Assembly: GCA_005656395.1 (NCBI GenBank)
Contig: SRSI01000060.1
Coordinates: 1,116,001 to 1,180,000 of the forward strand
From: Strongyloides papillosus
Lineage: Eukaryota; Nematoda; Chromadorea; Rhabditida; Strongyloididae
Direction: 5' to 3'
Length of the DNA stretch: 64,000 nucleotides
In this document: one piece after another, positions 1-11,728 of the stretch
Numbering within the stretch: position 1 is the first letter of the stretch
Layout: every line of letters starts with the position of its first letter
Made by a program: the position numbers and the translations under genes
The notes under the pieces: model-generated
Database searches by the model: none
What the model was told of the DNA's origin: nothing
The model's input: only the letters and a program-made list of their open reading frames with translations

Positions 1-3000
1 ACATTAGAAACTTTTAATGTTTCAAGTATTTCTCTTATTAACATTGACAAGAGACAGTACGGAGAAAGCTTTCTTTTAATTTTAATTTTGTTCAAATCAT
101 ATGGAAAATTTACATATATCCCATGGAGAACGCCACTTGGAGTAACTAAAATTTAGAATAATTTAATTATATTTCTTACCTTACCTTCAAGTTTAACAGT
201 CATGTTTACGAGTTCCCCTAAATTTTGTGGGAAAATATGTAGTTTTCTATTGATTTTTGGTACGAATATCACTTTATCTCTTGCAAAAATATATTCCAAG
301 TATTCATCCTTTAAATTATCGGTATCATGCAGTAAACGAGAAAGTTGACTACAAAAAGTGTTGTCATAATTTTTCTTCTTAAAATTAATTTCTTCATCCA
401 AATTACTGAGAAGATTATTTTTGTTTTCTTGGGCTTTTAATGGTATATCAATTTTTTTGTTATCGTGATTTTTATACTGTAAATTTCCATGAATACTGTC
501 GATGTCATGGGATATAAAATCATTTTGGTACGAAAAATTATTTCTTTCAATAATATCACTTATATTTAGAGGTGATAATGATTTCATATTTTTTTCATTC
601 CCACTATCTTTTAAAATTAAACTATTTTCATGGATATTGAAAGAAATTCTTCCATCACTAGCATCGTTCATATTTAATTCATAATTGGTACTGTCAGAAT
701 TAATCTTGCTATGTTGAGTGCTCAAGCCACCTAAGATGTTTGATTTGAACAAATTATAAGAAGATGTATCAAGGTAATTTTTGTCCACAAAAGTGATTTC
801 ATTCATAACAGCATTACTATTTTTACTACTATCACTAATTTTATTTTCATCACTTTTTTCAGTATAATTTTCTTCCAAATTACAATTTTTTAGCTCTTTA
901 AAGGTCATTTCAAGTGCCTTTGCTACTTCAATATCCTCATCAGTAAACAAATCTCTACAGGTATTTATGGTAGATTTCATCGAAGATTGGTTTTTTGGAA
1001 CTACATGTTCCTCACTATCCACTATAACACAAAACGTTCTATTTTTGTCAACATTGTTTTTTGGGTTTGAAATTCTTTTTTGATTGTCCATAAATTCCTC
1101 CTCTAGGAATGAATTATCTCTAATAGAATTTTGATTATTCTTCTCGTCTAATAAAATAATATTTTGTACAACTTGTGGGGTTTGTGAGTTATTTGTTACA
1201 TTATTTCCAACATTCAAAATTTCTGAACAGATAAGTTGGTCGTTACCTTCAGAAGTACCAGATAAATGTATTTCATTATTATAATTGTTTAAATTATTAT
1301 CCGTAACTGTTTGAGCTTCTAATATTATTCTATTCTCTTCTGCCAACCTCGCTTCTTCTGCTATTCGGGCTTCTAATTCCTTTATAGCTTTAGATTTTCT
1401 CCCTCTTCGTTTGGGAACCTTTATTTCATTTTCTAAAACATCGTTTGGTAAATTTTTATTTGGGGTTTTTACAGTAATATTTGTAATCAAAATGTCACCA
1501 ATTTGTTGTTCTTTACTAGGCATAATTCTTCTAACATACGATCTTTTTTTACGTACATTTGTTTCTTCTTGAGGAATTATTGGTATTCCTTCAATTGGTC
1601 TTCTAATATCCGTTGGACCATTATGTAAATCTTGTACCTTTCCTTCACTATTTAGTAACATGTTATTATTTTGCATGTTATTGTTGTAATATCCATTATT
1701 GTACTGTCCTTCATCTCTATATGGTACTGAATAATTGTTTAAACTACTAGGATTTTGAATAAATTGATTTTGATGAACAGAAGGTGGTGGATGTTGTATA
1801 CTATGATTATGGTTATTAAACAAATAAGGATGATTCATTGGTGGATTAGAAGTATTCTTAACAATGGTATTTTGTGGGGTATTAACATTACTAGTATATG
1901 GTATTTGATTTTCTGGACATATTTGTCTATTAATATAATTATTACTTGACTCAACCACACCAGACATTTGTTTATTTAATTGTACAGGATGTTGTTGAAA
2001 ATTTTGATTATTAAGAACGTTAGATTGGTGATGTAACTCTCTTCCATCATTATAAACAGGTCTTCTCATATTTTGTTGATAATAATGTTGAGATTGATCA
2101 CTTTGGTCTATAAAATTATGTTGACCATATTGAGAATTATTATTTTTATTGTTTCCAAAATGTCCTTGTGGATTGATAAAGTTACTCATTACAGTACCTT
2201 GTGGATATTGGTAAAAAGAATGTTGTTTATTAATGTTTGGTTGAAGATGTTCTTGTGGTGTATTTCCATTGGGATGGTGGATTTGATGCTGATGGTTTGT
2301 TTCAATTTGTTGTTGTAAATTTGATACTCCATAAATATCTTGTGTGGTTATATATTCTGCAGGATTCCGATTAACTTGGTTAGCATTCTGATCATAAACA
2401 TTTTGTCTAACATTTTGTAGCTTATCAGGTACAAAATGTGTCTGATTAGTAGGAGATTGGTGATTACCGCTAATTTTGTTTATTGTCTGATATTGACTTT
2501 GTTGTTGAGGGAAATTTTTACCGCTTTGATTAGTACTTGAATTGATTGTACTACCCGGAAAATGTGTTTGATAAGAATTTTCATATCCATGATCAAAATA
2601 TTCATTATTTTGAGAACGTATATTTCGTTGAGATTGCTTATGATGATTTGATTGTATATTTATTGGAATTGAATTTCTCCTAATATAATCCTTGGTTAAA
2701 TTATTTTGTTGAGGTGTGTTTGGATATTGATGCACATTCTCGTGGTGTTGTTTTTCGCGTTCATTGAATTTCTGCATTCCATGCGATAAATTTTGTTGCA
2801 TTTGTACATCTAACAACGCATTTGAATTTACAGAATGACTGTGCACTGAATTATTTCTATAATTATTATATGAAGGTGGTTGGAGAATGCTTGAATGTGA
2901 GGCAAAGTTATTGTCAGTTTTTGAGATTTTGTTTATATGAAGATCATTTATTATTTTTAAATTTTCGTGTCCTTGCTGATTTTGAGGATAGTAATGGTTT

Positions 3001-4429
3001 ACATTACTATTATGATATGTACTTGAATGTTGAACAGAATTATTAAGATTTTGAGGAAAATTTTGATTCTGTATTTTATTTTGATCTAAAAAAATTATAT
3101 TATTATTGTACAAATAATTTTTTAACCTTACCAAACATATTTTGTCTGATTATATTTGATTGTGAAAATGGTTGTTTTGGACTCTCAATACTTGTATTTT
3201 GAGTAAGCGCTCTTCTAAGGTGTACATTTTTATCATATGCTATTTGATTTAATGAATTTTGAGCGATACATTTTTGATCACTAGATCCAACGTTACTTTC
3301 TGAATGATAAACAGATTGAGTACCACCAGAAATATATATGATTCCATGCATACGATTATTATTACTAGCATTTGAAATATCATTTTGAGATGATGAAATG
3401 TTTTTAATACTTGGTAAATTTTGATTTATATTATTCATACTTCTACTAGATGACAATTGTAAAATATTTGTACTATCATGATTATTCATTCCGTTTTGTT
3501 TTATGTTATTTGTTGTCGTGATGGTTATTTCATCGTAAGAAAGATTACCCGTCATATAAGGAATGGTTTTTTTAGCTTCAATAGATACTGATGATTTATT
3601 GTTATCATTTCTAATCATTGTAGGCTGAACTGTATTCTGTTGCGGAAAAACGCTACTATTCAAATTATGATTATGACTTTCTAGGAAAAAATAATTAATT
3701 TACAATAATTGTCTACTTACCATTTGTAACATTCACATTGTTATCATAAAAATGTTGATTATTAGAACTATCAATAAAATTATGATCTTCTATATTTATG
3801 TCTTCAAAAATAGCTGGGTCATTAATTTCAATATCATTGAGGTCTCCATGGTCAACAAAATTATTTTCAAGTGAAGATGAATTATTGTTCCCCTCATCAA
3901 TTGAATCAGAACTATAAGTTATATTAGGTGTATTTTGTTGAGCATACATTGAACTTTCATAAGATTGATTGTGAAGAACATATAAACTGTCATTGTACAT
4001 ACTCGAATCTAAATCATCCATAACAAAAACAGGAACACTTTCTTGACGTATTGGATCATTAATATTATCATCATAAGGAATATTTTCATGAGTATTATTA
4101 TCAATCTCTCGATTTACAATATTTTTATTGATAGGAAAGTAATTTTGTTGATGTAAATTATTTGAATTGTTGAAGAGTGAGGTATTTGTAGATTGATTAC
4201 TTTCTAACATACTATTACCATGATTGGTGTTCATATTCGGATTTGAATAAGGACCATGTGAAAATCCATCAAAATAACTTGCTCTCATATCATCATATTG
4301 ATTAAATGGAACAGAAAGCGGATAGTTATTATTTCCATTGTCATGAAAACTATTTTCATGATGTTCAGGATTCTCCTGCATATTATCACCGGATGGATTT
4401 TGCTGTATGTTAGGCGAATATCTCTCCAT
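1..4429 (-). CDS. Large Q/N-rich AT-hook protein, 5' part (partial)
   Basis: Four exons were joined by phase: 4429-3721, 3680-3132, 3085-185 and 145 to beyond the left edge, with introns of 40, 46 and 39 nt. The visible product is at least 1430 residues. The first ~900 residues are dominated by Asn, Gln, His, Tyr and Ser, a prion-like low-complexity composition. Near nt 1375-1430 lies a basic AT-hook-like core (PKRRGRKSK) followed by a charged helix rich in Glu, Ala and Arg. The C-terminal part seen here is less biased and looks folded (nt 1-350). ATG at 4429 is chosen because a strong acceptor ends one base upstream of it. The composition and AT-hook suggest a nuclear chromatin or transcription factor. 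I do not recognise the family, and the diagnostic C-terminal domain probably lies left of the window. Confidence 0.8.
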
Positions 4430-4440
4430 TCTGCAAAAAA
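4430..4440 (-). promoter_or_regulatory. Splice acceptor one base before the start codon
   Basis: On the minus strand the sequence reads TTTTTTGCAG, then one A, then ATGGAGAG. This is a near-perfect nematode acceptor placed one nucleotide from the start codon. It could be a spliced-leader trans-splice site, which nematodes often place this close to ATG, or the 3' end of an intron from a 5'-UTR exon further right. It settles the start codon at 4429 rather than the in-frame ATG at 4450, which falls inside the presumed intron or outron. Confidence 0.6.
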
Positions 4441-4450
4441 TTATACACAC

Positions 4451-5331
4451 AAAAAGAGTGTAAATTTCTTTTACAGATGGTAATAACTATATGTGAAACT
4501 TTATAACAATACTCTATAATTAAAAAATTGTAAATTTAAGAGATTATTTAAACGCGGTAAAATTAAATTTATTTATATCACGTCATATACTTTAAATTTT
4601 TATTGTCATATATTAAAAAATAATTTCTAGATTTGTTATTTGTTAAGCATATCATCTAATACAGTAAAAGTGATTATATTATTTAGAAATTTTTTGTTTA
4701 AAAAAACTAGAAAATTTAAAAAAAATGTACTTATATTAAGTTAGTAAAATTTATTAGTCAAAATATGAAAAATGATGATTTTATCGAAGTAATAAGTAAA
4801 AATAAGGATGTTAATCGTTATGTGTTATATGTTTTATGAACGAGCAGAATGGGACGCTATCACTTGTCTATATTTTAGTTGCAGACAGAGTAATTTTCTT
4901 TAATACTGTAGAGTTTTAGTGAATTTTCCCAGACAGCACGATAAACATCTAGAGTTACTAATAAATGTATACATAACAAGAGATATCGCAGCGATGGCCG
5001 ACGAATTTATGTTTATACACATATATCTTCAATAAGGTGTTGAATGTTTATTATGAAATAGTAACTCCTTTTTTAAAATTTAATTCAAACATTATCAATA
5101 ATATGTTAGAATAAGTTATAAAAATAATGAAATTATAAAAAATAAAAATGAAATAAAAAAATTAATATTAATGATTTGAAGATGAAAATTTTATAATATA
5201 AATATTTAAAGAAGTTAGCAATCATAAATATGATGATTTAAAATGATTTATTACATTTCATATTGAAATAAAATTATATTAAGTATTAATAAAACAACAT
5301 TTATAGAAAATATTGTTTATTAGTACGACAT
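4451..5331. other. Spacer with a G+C-richer island
   Basis: No coding region is seen between the 5' end of the Q/N-rich gene and the 3' end of the ZP gene. Most is A+T-rich, but about 4838-5015 is clearly richer in G+C and contains GCGATGGCCGACG. That patch may be the promoter or a 5'-UTR exon of the Q/N-rich gene. No open frame of note runs through it. Confidence 0.5.
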
Positions 5332-6662
5332 TTAAATGAAAACTGATTCGTGTGTTTTAGAGACACCAATTGTATCATTGGAGCGCCTTAACATATCTTG
5401 ATACTGCCCTTGTTGTATTGGTGGGGAAATATATGTACTTTTTTTTAACATTTGTTCGCTAAAATTTTGTGATTCTTTGTAGTAAGGTTTAGTGATCCTG
5501 ATAGGTTCAGTTGTCCTCAAATGATCTTTAACTTCATGAATTATATTTTCTGGGACATCTACTGGTAAACGATGAAATGGCAACGTAGAATGAGGATTAG
5601 AGATAATTTTAGCGGATTTTGTTTGACTCATTGTTGTTTCAAACTCATCATTTACGAAAGAATCACTTGAATGTGAAAATAATGAATCCCTTTCTAATTT
5701 ATAAATATCTAAATTTGTTGGGAGATGTACATGTTGATGGCCATTAGTGTGAAAAGTTTTAGTATTTTTTTTAGTGTCCAAAATTTTTTTTTGTACTTGG
5801 TCATTCATCTCATTTTTACCATTTGTTTCAATATCTCCATTTTTATCTTTAAAAATAATTTTATCTTTATTTTTATCTTGCTGCCTCTTTTTCCAAAGGA
5901 AAAAAATAGCAAGAAGGCATGGGAGACAAAAAAGAAGAAGGATGGCTAAAATTATTATTAGCCAAATCCACCATTGATTCCATATACTTGTGTCACTTTT
6001 TTCGACAGGTAAACGTTGGGGCATTAAACTTGTGAATGCTGGAGCATTAAAGCCTCCTAAAATTGATGGGGATGCAGTTGGGGAGATAGTTATTTTTGGT
6101 ATAGACATTATTAATTGATAAGGAGTATAAGGATAATAATTATACCCATTCGGATTTTCACATGATTTCTAAATTAATGAAAATTATAATAAAGGCGGTT
6201 ATGAACATACTTCTGCGCAAGAACAACACTCAATTAGTCTTAATAAACAGTGGATATATAAGGTTGGTTCAGGAGCTATAAAATGAATCAAAGTTCTTTT
6301 TAAACTATTCGGATATCCATAATCAGTTGTTTCCCACTTATCAACAAATACCTCATCAGCAATTATGCATCTAAAAATTATTAAAAGTGAACAAAATTGG
6401 AAGCATACCCATTATTTGAAATGAAAGTAGTTTTATTATTATATACACAAGATTCTATAACATAGTCATAATGCTGACTTTGCGACAAATATATATCTAT
6501 TGTGTATGGTTGACCAGGAATAATTGTTCCGTGGTAATCTTTTTTAAGAAGATAATCATTTAAAGTTATATGTCCATCATGTAATGTAATTGTTGGTACA
6601 GAAGCATATATTAAAATATTAGTAATTAATAAAAAAAATACTACTACTCTCCAAAAAATCAT
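5332..6662 (-). CDS. Single-pass membrane protein with a ZP-C module only
   Basis: Three exons (6662-6409, 6370-6211, 6168-5332; introns 38 and 42 nt) give 416 residues. Residues 1-20 are a signal peptide. The next ~120 residues match the C-terminal half of a zona pellucida domain: a strand-rich stretch, then ESC, NNGCII, a DKW segment, and a terminal Cys cluster (HCLLRLIECCSC). A Pro/Ser/Thr-rich linker leads to a transmembrane helix of ~26 residues at nt ~5905-5985, followed by a basic stop-transfer and a cytosolic tail of ~190 residues. No furin site is obvious. In nematodes, ZP proteins build cuticle and apical matrix (cuticlins, NOAH, DYF-7). The oddity is the missing ZP-N half: the signal peptide abuts ZP-C directly. 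Architecture is clear; the precise orthologue is not. Confidence 0.82.
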
Positions 6663-7142
6663 TTGATGTAAGGTTTTAAATATCGAGTAAGTGTTAATAA
6701 TATTTTAATAATAATAAATTTAATAACATTAAGAATTGGTATCCTATCTTAAAAATGACCAACGTTTCACAATTCATGAAATTTATATTTCTTAAAGTCG
6801 TCATTACTCAAAAGTTAGAGTTGTACCTCTTATTGTTATATTAGTATGTCAAACATTACATATTAACAATTGAATATTAATATATTATTCAAAGGATGGT
6901 AATTAAATAATATTAAAATGTTTTGTCCATACCTTTAGAGTGAAATATATTCTTGTAAATATGATAAATAAGTAAAATATGAAAGGAAACAAGCTGAGTA
7001 ATAAAATTATTTGAGTCATCACAAGCAAATAATAAATAAAGAACTATGAATAAAACTTTTGATTAAATGTTTTAATACAATAATACTAAAATTTATCTTT
7101 CAAAATTATAACTCTCATATATCACCCATAATATAAAAATAT
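6663..7142. other. Spacer, no gene seen
   Basis: A+T-rich sequence between the 5' end of the ZP gene and the 3' end of the homeobox gene, both on the minus strand. It presumably holds the ZP gene promoter. No open frame, tRNA or repeat was recognised. Confidence 0.5.
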
Positions 7143-7985
7143 TTAGGCATTCTCAATACTTTCCTTTTCCTTCAGTAACAATTTCTTTTTTCTCATACAT
7201 CTAATACGTTTGTTTCCAAACCAATTAGTTATTTGAGTTGTAGTTAAGTTACATTTCTCAGCAAGTAACAATTTTTCTTGTTCATCTGGATATGGTCTAT
7301 CAATGTGCTCATTAAAATATTTTTCAAGTATTGTTGTTGCCTCCTTTGGGAAATTTCTTCTTCCCCTTTTTTTATTATGTTGAACATTTATATACATTAA
7401 ATAATTTAATAATTCCTCTTTTAATAATGCATTATTAATGGATATTTTTTTTTCAATACCGTTAAATGCTTTACATTTATCGCTTTCAGTAATGGGTCTT
7501 ATATATGATTGAGCAGTTAATGCCTCCTGAAGTGTAACTCGTAATTTTTGAGCATCACTCTCAAAATTAGCTGCTATATTTGTATAATGATTAACTAACT
7601 CAACATTCATATTAGCTAATGGTCGATCATATTGATCATCAGAGAAAGCACAATTTCTTTGATTAATACTAATTTGTTCCTTAAAATATAGTAGTAATTG
7701 TAAGCAATATATATTCATAATAAATATTGAAAATTATATACAACTTACTATTCTTTTATCTAATAGCTTATTTTTTAAAACCATATCTTGCTGTGGTGGT
7801 ATCTCAGGTGTTGTAAGTGAACAATTTTTAAGTTGTTGGAAAATGCTTCGTAAAGCATGACTATATTTATTGTTAATTAAGTAATTTTCAATTACTTGTC
7901 TATTAGCAACCATACCATCATAATCATCTTGCTCAGCAAGGCGATATACATTGCTTAATAACTCATCAAATGTATTCAAACTCAT
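7143..7985 (-). CDS. PBC-class (PBX/Extradenticle) TALE homeobox protein
   Basis: Two exons (7985-7749, 7679-7143; 69-nt intron, phase 0) give 257 residues. The first ~190 residues are a divergent PBC domain, including the RPI motif typical of PBC-B. The homeodomain (nt ~7190-7375) begins RGRRNFPKEAT, has the three-residue TALE loop insertion around RPYP, and ends in the recognition helix ITNWFGNKRIR, which is the PBC signature. PBC proteins bind DNA with Hox and MEIS/UNC-62 partners. The protein is short: as I recall, C. elegans CEH-20 and CEH-40 exceed 320 residues, and here almost nothing follows the homeodomain. CEH-40 or CEH-60 type is more likely than CEH-20, but I cannot assign orthology. 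It is transcribed divergently from the saposin-like gene. Confidence 0.9.
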
Positions 7986-8613
7986 TTATAATCAAAAAAA
8001 ATATATGAATATGTAAGTATTATGAATAATGTAAAAGTCAAACATTAAAGAAAAGTAAAATTAAGAAACATTTTAAACTGTTTACATCATTCATCAATTT
8101 GATACCAGACATTTTTTTTCCTTAAATTTTTACTCCTATCATTAAAATTACTCCTATGTATATTTGGTTGGTGAAAAAACCTTACTATACTTTTTTAACA
8201 GGTATATTGTTATCAGTAAGAAATTGGATAAGGTTTAATGTTACTGATCAAAAAAGCTAAATATTAAAAGTTAACAAAAAATAATACATACAGTATTAAT
8301 ATCAACTAATAATTTGTGAATCTCATTATTACATACGCTATAAAAAAAGTTAAAATATTGGTAAAAATAGAAGATTGAAATATAAAGTTGCATATTTCAA
8401 ATATGTTCTGAAATTGATAAGGAAAGTGCAGTTAAAATTTTTCATGTAACTAATCATTATATTATGATAACAGAAATAATAAATTTTGATTAAAAGAATA
8501 ATATCATCTTATCTAAAAATATAGTATTATAATGCATTTTTATCAAGCTAATTTACAAATGAAAAAGTAAAATTCTTCTCCTATTTTTCTTTATTTTCAC
8601 ATATTATATAATT
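7986..8613. other. Divergent promoter region
   Basis: A 628-nt A+T-rich spacer between two divergent starts, the homeobox gene (minus) and the saposin-like gene (plus). It should contain both promoters. No specific motif was recognised. Confidence 0.5.
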
Positions 8614-9617
8614 ATGTTCCTTTATTTTTTACTTTTGATTACTATACTTTCTAATAATATACAATTTTCATCTTCGGAATTAACAAAAAAAGGTGCCGAT
8701 GCTTTTATAAATGTTATAAGTAACTCATGTTCATTTTGTAAATTGGGAGAGGGAATTCTTGATAACTCCTTTCCAATTAATGATTTTCAAGTAATCTTAG
8801 AGGAGAAATGCAATTTAGCACCGAAAAGTTATTCATCGATATGTCAAAGAATTACTGGGAAATTAATTGATGTAGTACATAGAAAAATAGTTGATTTTAT
8901 GAAACATCATGATTGTACTGAATATTGTGGTGATAATACACAACCCATTAGTATGGATTATGTGTGCATTGGCGCCAGGTATCTTTATGAGAATGTTGAT
9001 AACTTTATCAACCTACTAAAAATGTATGGACAAGAAGTATGTAGGAATGAAAAAGATGTAATGAAATGTGTACAAAAAATAAGTAGTTTATTTGATATTG
9101 GAAAAGGTATTGGTAAAAGAACTATCCTTCGTCTCTCACTTACAATTGATTCTAAATCGGCATGTGGAATACGTATGTTTAATCATTTTAAGATGTAAAC
9201 GTTATTTTACTTTATAGCATATAACGAACTACCACAAGGAAATGAAATATTTGAGAAGGAACAAAAGGATAGTACTGGAGAAGAGATAAAATGTATAATT
9301 TGTGCTGAATTAGTTAAATTTATAGGAAAAATTACTGGAGGAGATGGTGCCCCAAATACTTCATCTATTCAATTTTTACAAGCTGCAGCAGCTGCGCTTA
9401 CTGAAGTATGTAATAAACTTGATCTATGTAAGCCTGGTAGTAAAATGTGTACAGGTGGTACATGTGAAAATTTTGCAGGTTCAATTGTAAATATGATTCC
9501 TCAAATGTTACCAGTAGTGTTGAACAAATTATGTCATGTAAGTAGTTTTTATAAAATGTAAATTTTTATTTATAGACAATTGATCCTAATTGCCCCATTA
9601 CTGCACCCTCATCTTAG
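8614..9617 (+). CDS. Secreted saposin-like protein, at least two SapB-like modules
   Basis: Three exons (8614-9172, 9218-9537, 9576-9617; introns 45 and 38 nt) give 306 residues. The 9173 donor (GTATGT) is used because only it keeps the cysteine-rich second exon in frame; reading on ends 23 nt later in a spurious stop. A signal peptide of ~20 residues is followed by a SapB-type module: CSFC, then EEKC, SIC, HDC and EYC within ~65 residues, with amphipathic helical spacing. A central segment has further cysteines, and the second exon holds another six-Cys-like module starting CIIC. Saposin-like proteins bind or permeabilise lipid membranes; nematode ones (caenopores) act in gut digestion and defence. 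Exact activity cannot be inferred. The C-terminus is a 13-residue tail with one cysteine. Confidence 0.78.
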
Positions 9618-10020
9618 CTAAACCAGTTAGTAGCTAAAGTTGTAACATATGTCGTTTTTGTCGAAAATAGTACTAGCAATTTTATAAAACAATGGAAAAT
9701 AGCAAATTTATATAAACACTATTTTACCAAATTAATTATGAATATTTTTATTACAATAAAATAAATGCTTTCAGTAAAATAAATAATTTACCAACAATTG
9801 CAATTCAATGTAGTATTAATTTATTAAAGTATATAATTTAATATACGTGACTGTTATTACCATAATAAGGTATAAAAGTGATAGATTTTGAATATTATAT
9901 ATATAAATTATAAGGAGTATACTTATATTATCAATATCCAATTTATGATAATCCTTAAAGAAACGTAACAAAGATGACGTATATTAAAGTTGCTTCCAAA
10001 AAAATAGCAAATTTATAAAG
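9618..10020. other. Spacer left of the repeat element
   Basis: Non-coding. A 17-nt direct repeat (AAAATAGCAAATTTATA) occurs at 9696-9712 and again at 10001-10017, the second copy ending three bases before the left inverted repeat of the neighbouring element. Confidence 0.5.
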
Positions 10021-10268
10021 TGTTATAACTAGCAAGGTGCAATAAAAATTGACCAAAATTTCAAACCGCCCCTATTGTCCTAAAAATTTGTACATATATA
10101 GAATCAAATATGCTGATTCTATTTATGAAATAATATTCCTAAAAAGTAAAGTGCAAGTACCCCTAAAAGGGAGTAAACAAAATTTCGTTTGAGGACCAAA
10201 AGTTAATTTTGTTTACCCTTGGTATATCTTAATAAATAGGGGTTTAAACGGATGTAAAAGCATTAATT

Positions 10269-10470
10269 ACAAATTTTTAACTAATAATAAACTTATTAAT
10301 TGCTTGTTTCAAAGAAAAATTCTAAAATAATGCTTTTAAAAAAATTTTTGTAAAAATAGTACGAATTTTTAATTAATAATAGCCTTATTAATTGCATATT
10401 TTAATAAAAAATTCTTAAATAATCCTTAAAAACAAAATGCTAACAAAAATAGTACAAATTTTTTAAAAAA
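10269..10470. repeat. 92-bp tandem repeat, about 2.2 copies
   Basis: Copies start at 10269, 10361 and 10454 (the third truncated), each beginning AC[A/G]AATTTTT and sharing TTATTAATTGC and AAAAATAGTAC blocks. The array lies between the left TIR and the 176-bp array. Confidence 0.7.
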
Positions 10471-10504
10471 TTGCCAAATTTGACCTACGGCATAAAACAA
10501 TATT

Positions 10505-11560
10505 TATTGAAGCTCCCAGACTACCTACGAAGACGGTTAATGGCTCATTTTGTAGCCCGTCTACGAATCTCTAATCTGGTCAAGCAGCTTTTCAATATCT
10601 TCCTTCAAAATCGAGTTATTAAATTTTAAAATTTTTTTTCAAATTTTTGGCATACTAAATTGTCGACAAAAAGGAATTTTTATTGAAGCCCCCAGAATAG
10701 CTGTGAGTATGGTTAATAGCTCATTTTGTAGCTAAGACTTAAATCTTAAATCTGATCTACCGGATTTTTGATATCGCATTTTGAAATTGAGTTATTAAAC
10801 TTTAAAGATTAATTTTTGATTTTTGGCAAATTTTAAAATTGACACAAAATAATATTTTTTGAAGTCCCCAGACCCCCTACAGAGATGGTTAATGGCTCAT
10901 TTTGTAGCCCGTCCACGAATCTCTAATCTGGTCAAGCCAATTTTCAATAGCTTTCTTCAAAATCGAGTTATTAAATTTTAAAAATTTTTTTCAAATTTTT
11001 GGCACACTAAATTGTCGACAAAAAGGAATTTTTATTGAAGCCCCCAGAATAGCTGTGAGTATGGTTAATAGCTCATTTTGTAGCCAAGACTTAAATCTTA
11101 AATCTGATCTACCGGATTTTTGATATCGCATTTTAAAATTGAGTTATTAAACTTTAAAGATTATTTTTTTGATTTTCGGCATTTTTAAAAATCGACAGAA
11201 AATAATATTTATTGAAGCCCCTAGAGCACCTACGAAGATGATTAATAACTCATTTTGTAGTCCAGGCACGAATCTTTAATCTGGTCAAGTTGCTTTTTGT
11301 TATCTTACTTTAAAATCGAGATATTAATTATCAAATGGCTTTTTGGAATTTTGGCATGGTTAATTGTCGACACATAGTAATATTTATTGAAGCTTCCAGA
11401 ATAGCTATGAGTATGGTTTATGGCTCATTCTGTAGCCAATACTTAATTCTTAAATCTGATCAAGCCGATTTTTGATATCCGTTTTTTTAAGGGAAATATT
11501 AATTAATTAACAAAGTGCCAAAAAATTTTTTTCAACATTTTTAAAATTTTTTTATATCAT
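10505..11560. repeat. 176-bp satellite, six monomers in A-B dimers
   Basis: Monomers start (TATTGAAG or close) at 10505, 10681, 10857, 11033, 11210 and 11385, a period of 175-177. Odd monomers share CACGAATCT or TACGAATCT followed by TAATCTGGTCAAG. Even monomers share GAATAGCT, GAGTATGG and CTTAAATCTGATC. The real unit is therefore a ~352-bp dimer repeated three times. Dimers 1 and 2 are nearly identical; dimer 3 is more diverged. All monomers carry GGCTCATTTTGTAGC or a variant. Confidence 0.85.
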
Positions 11561-11728
11561 TAGATTGCAATTTTTATGCTGATTACAAATATGATATCTG
11601 TTTATTATTATATTTGTTTATTAAAGAGTTATGGACATATATAGTAGGGGTACATTTTTCAACAATATTTTTTTGGTGGAATAACGTTTTTTAAAAAACG
11701 TCCTCATTGCACCTTGCTAGTTATAACA

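Larger units (their letters stand above)
10021..11728. mobile_element. Non-autonomous element with 23-bp TIRs and internal satellite
   Basis: The ends are a perfect 23-bp inverted repeat (10021-10043 and 11706-11728), core CTAGCAAGGTGCAAT. Inside each end is a shorter inverted pair (GTACCCCT near 10158; AGGGGTAC near 11646). There is no coding frame. The interior is a 92-bp tandem array followed by a 176-bp array. The likely target duplication is ambiguous: the TIR includes TTATAA, which is palindromic, so TTATAA itself may be the duplicated target. The form fits a MITE-like cut-and-paste derivative that has captured or amplified tandem repeats. The superfamily is not determined. Confidence 0.75.

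Noticed and set aside
502..3046. Short plus-strand frames over the Q/N-rich gene
   Set aside because: They are antisense shadows of the low-complexity coding sequence.
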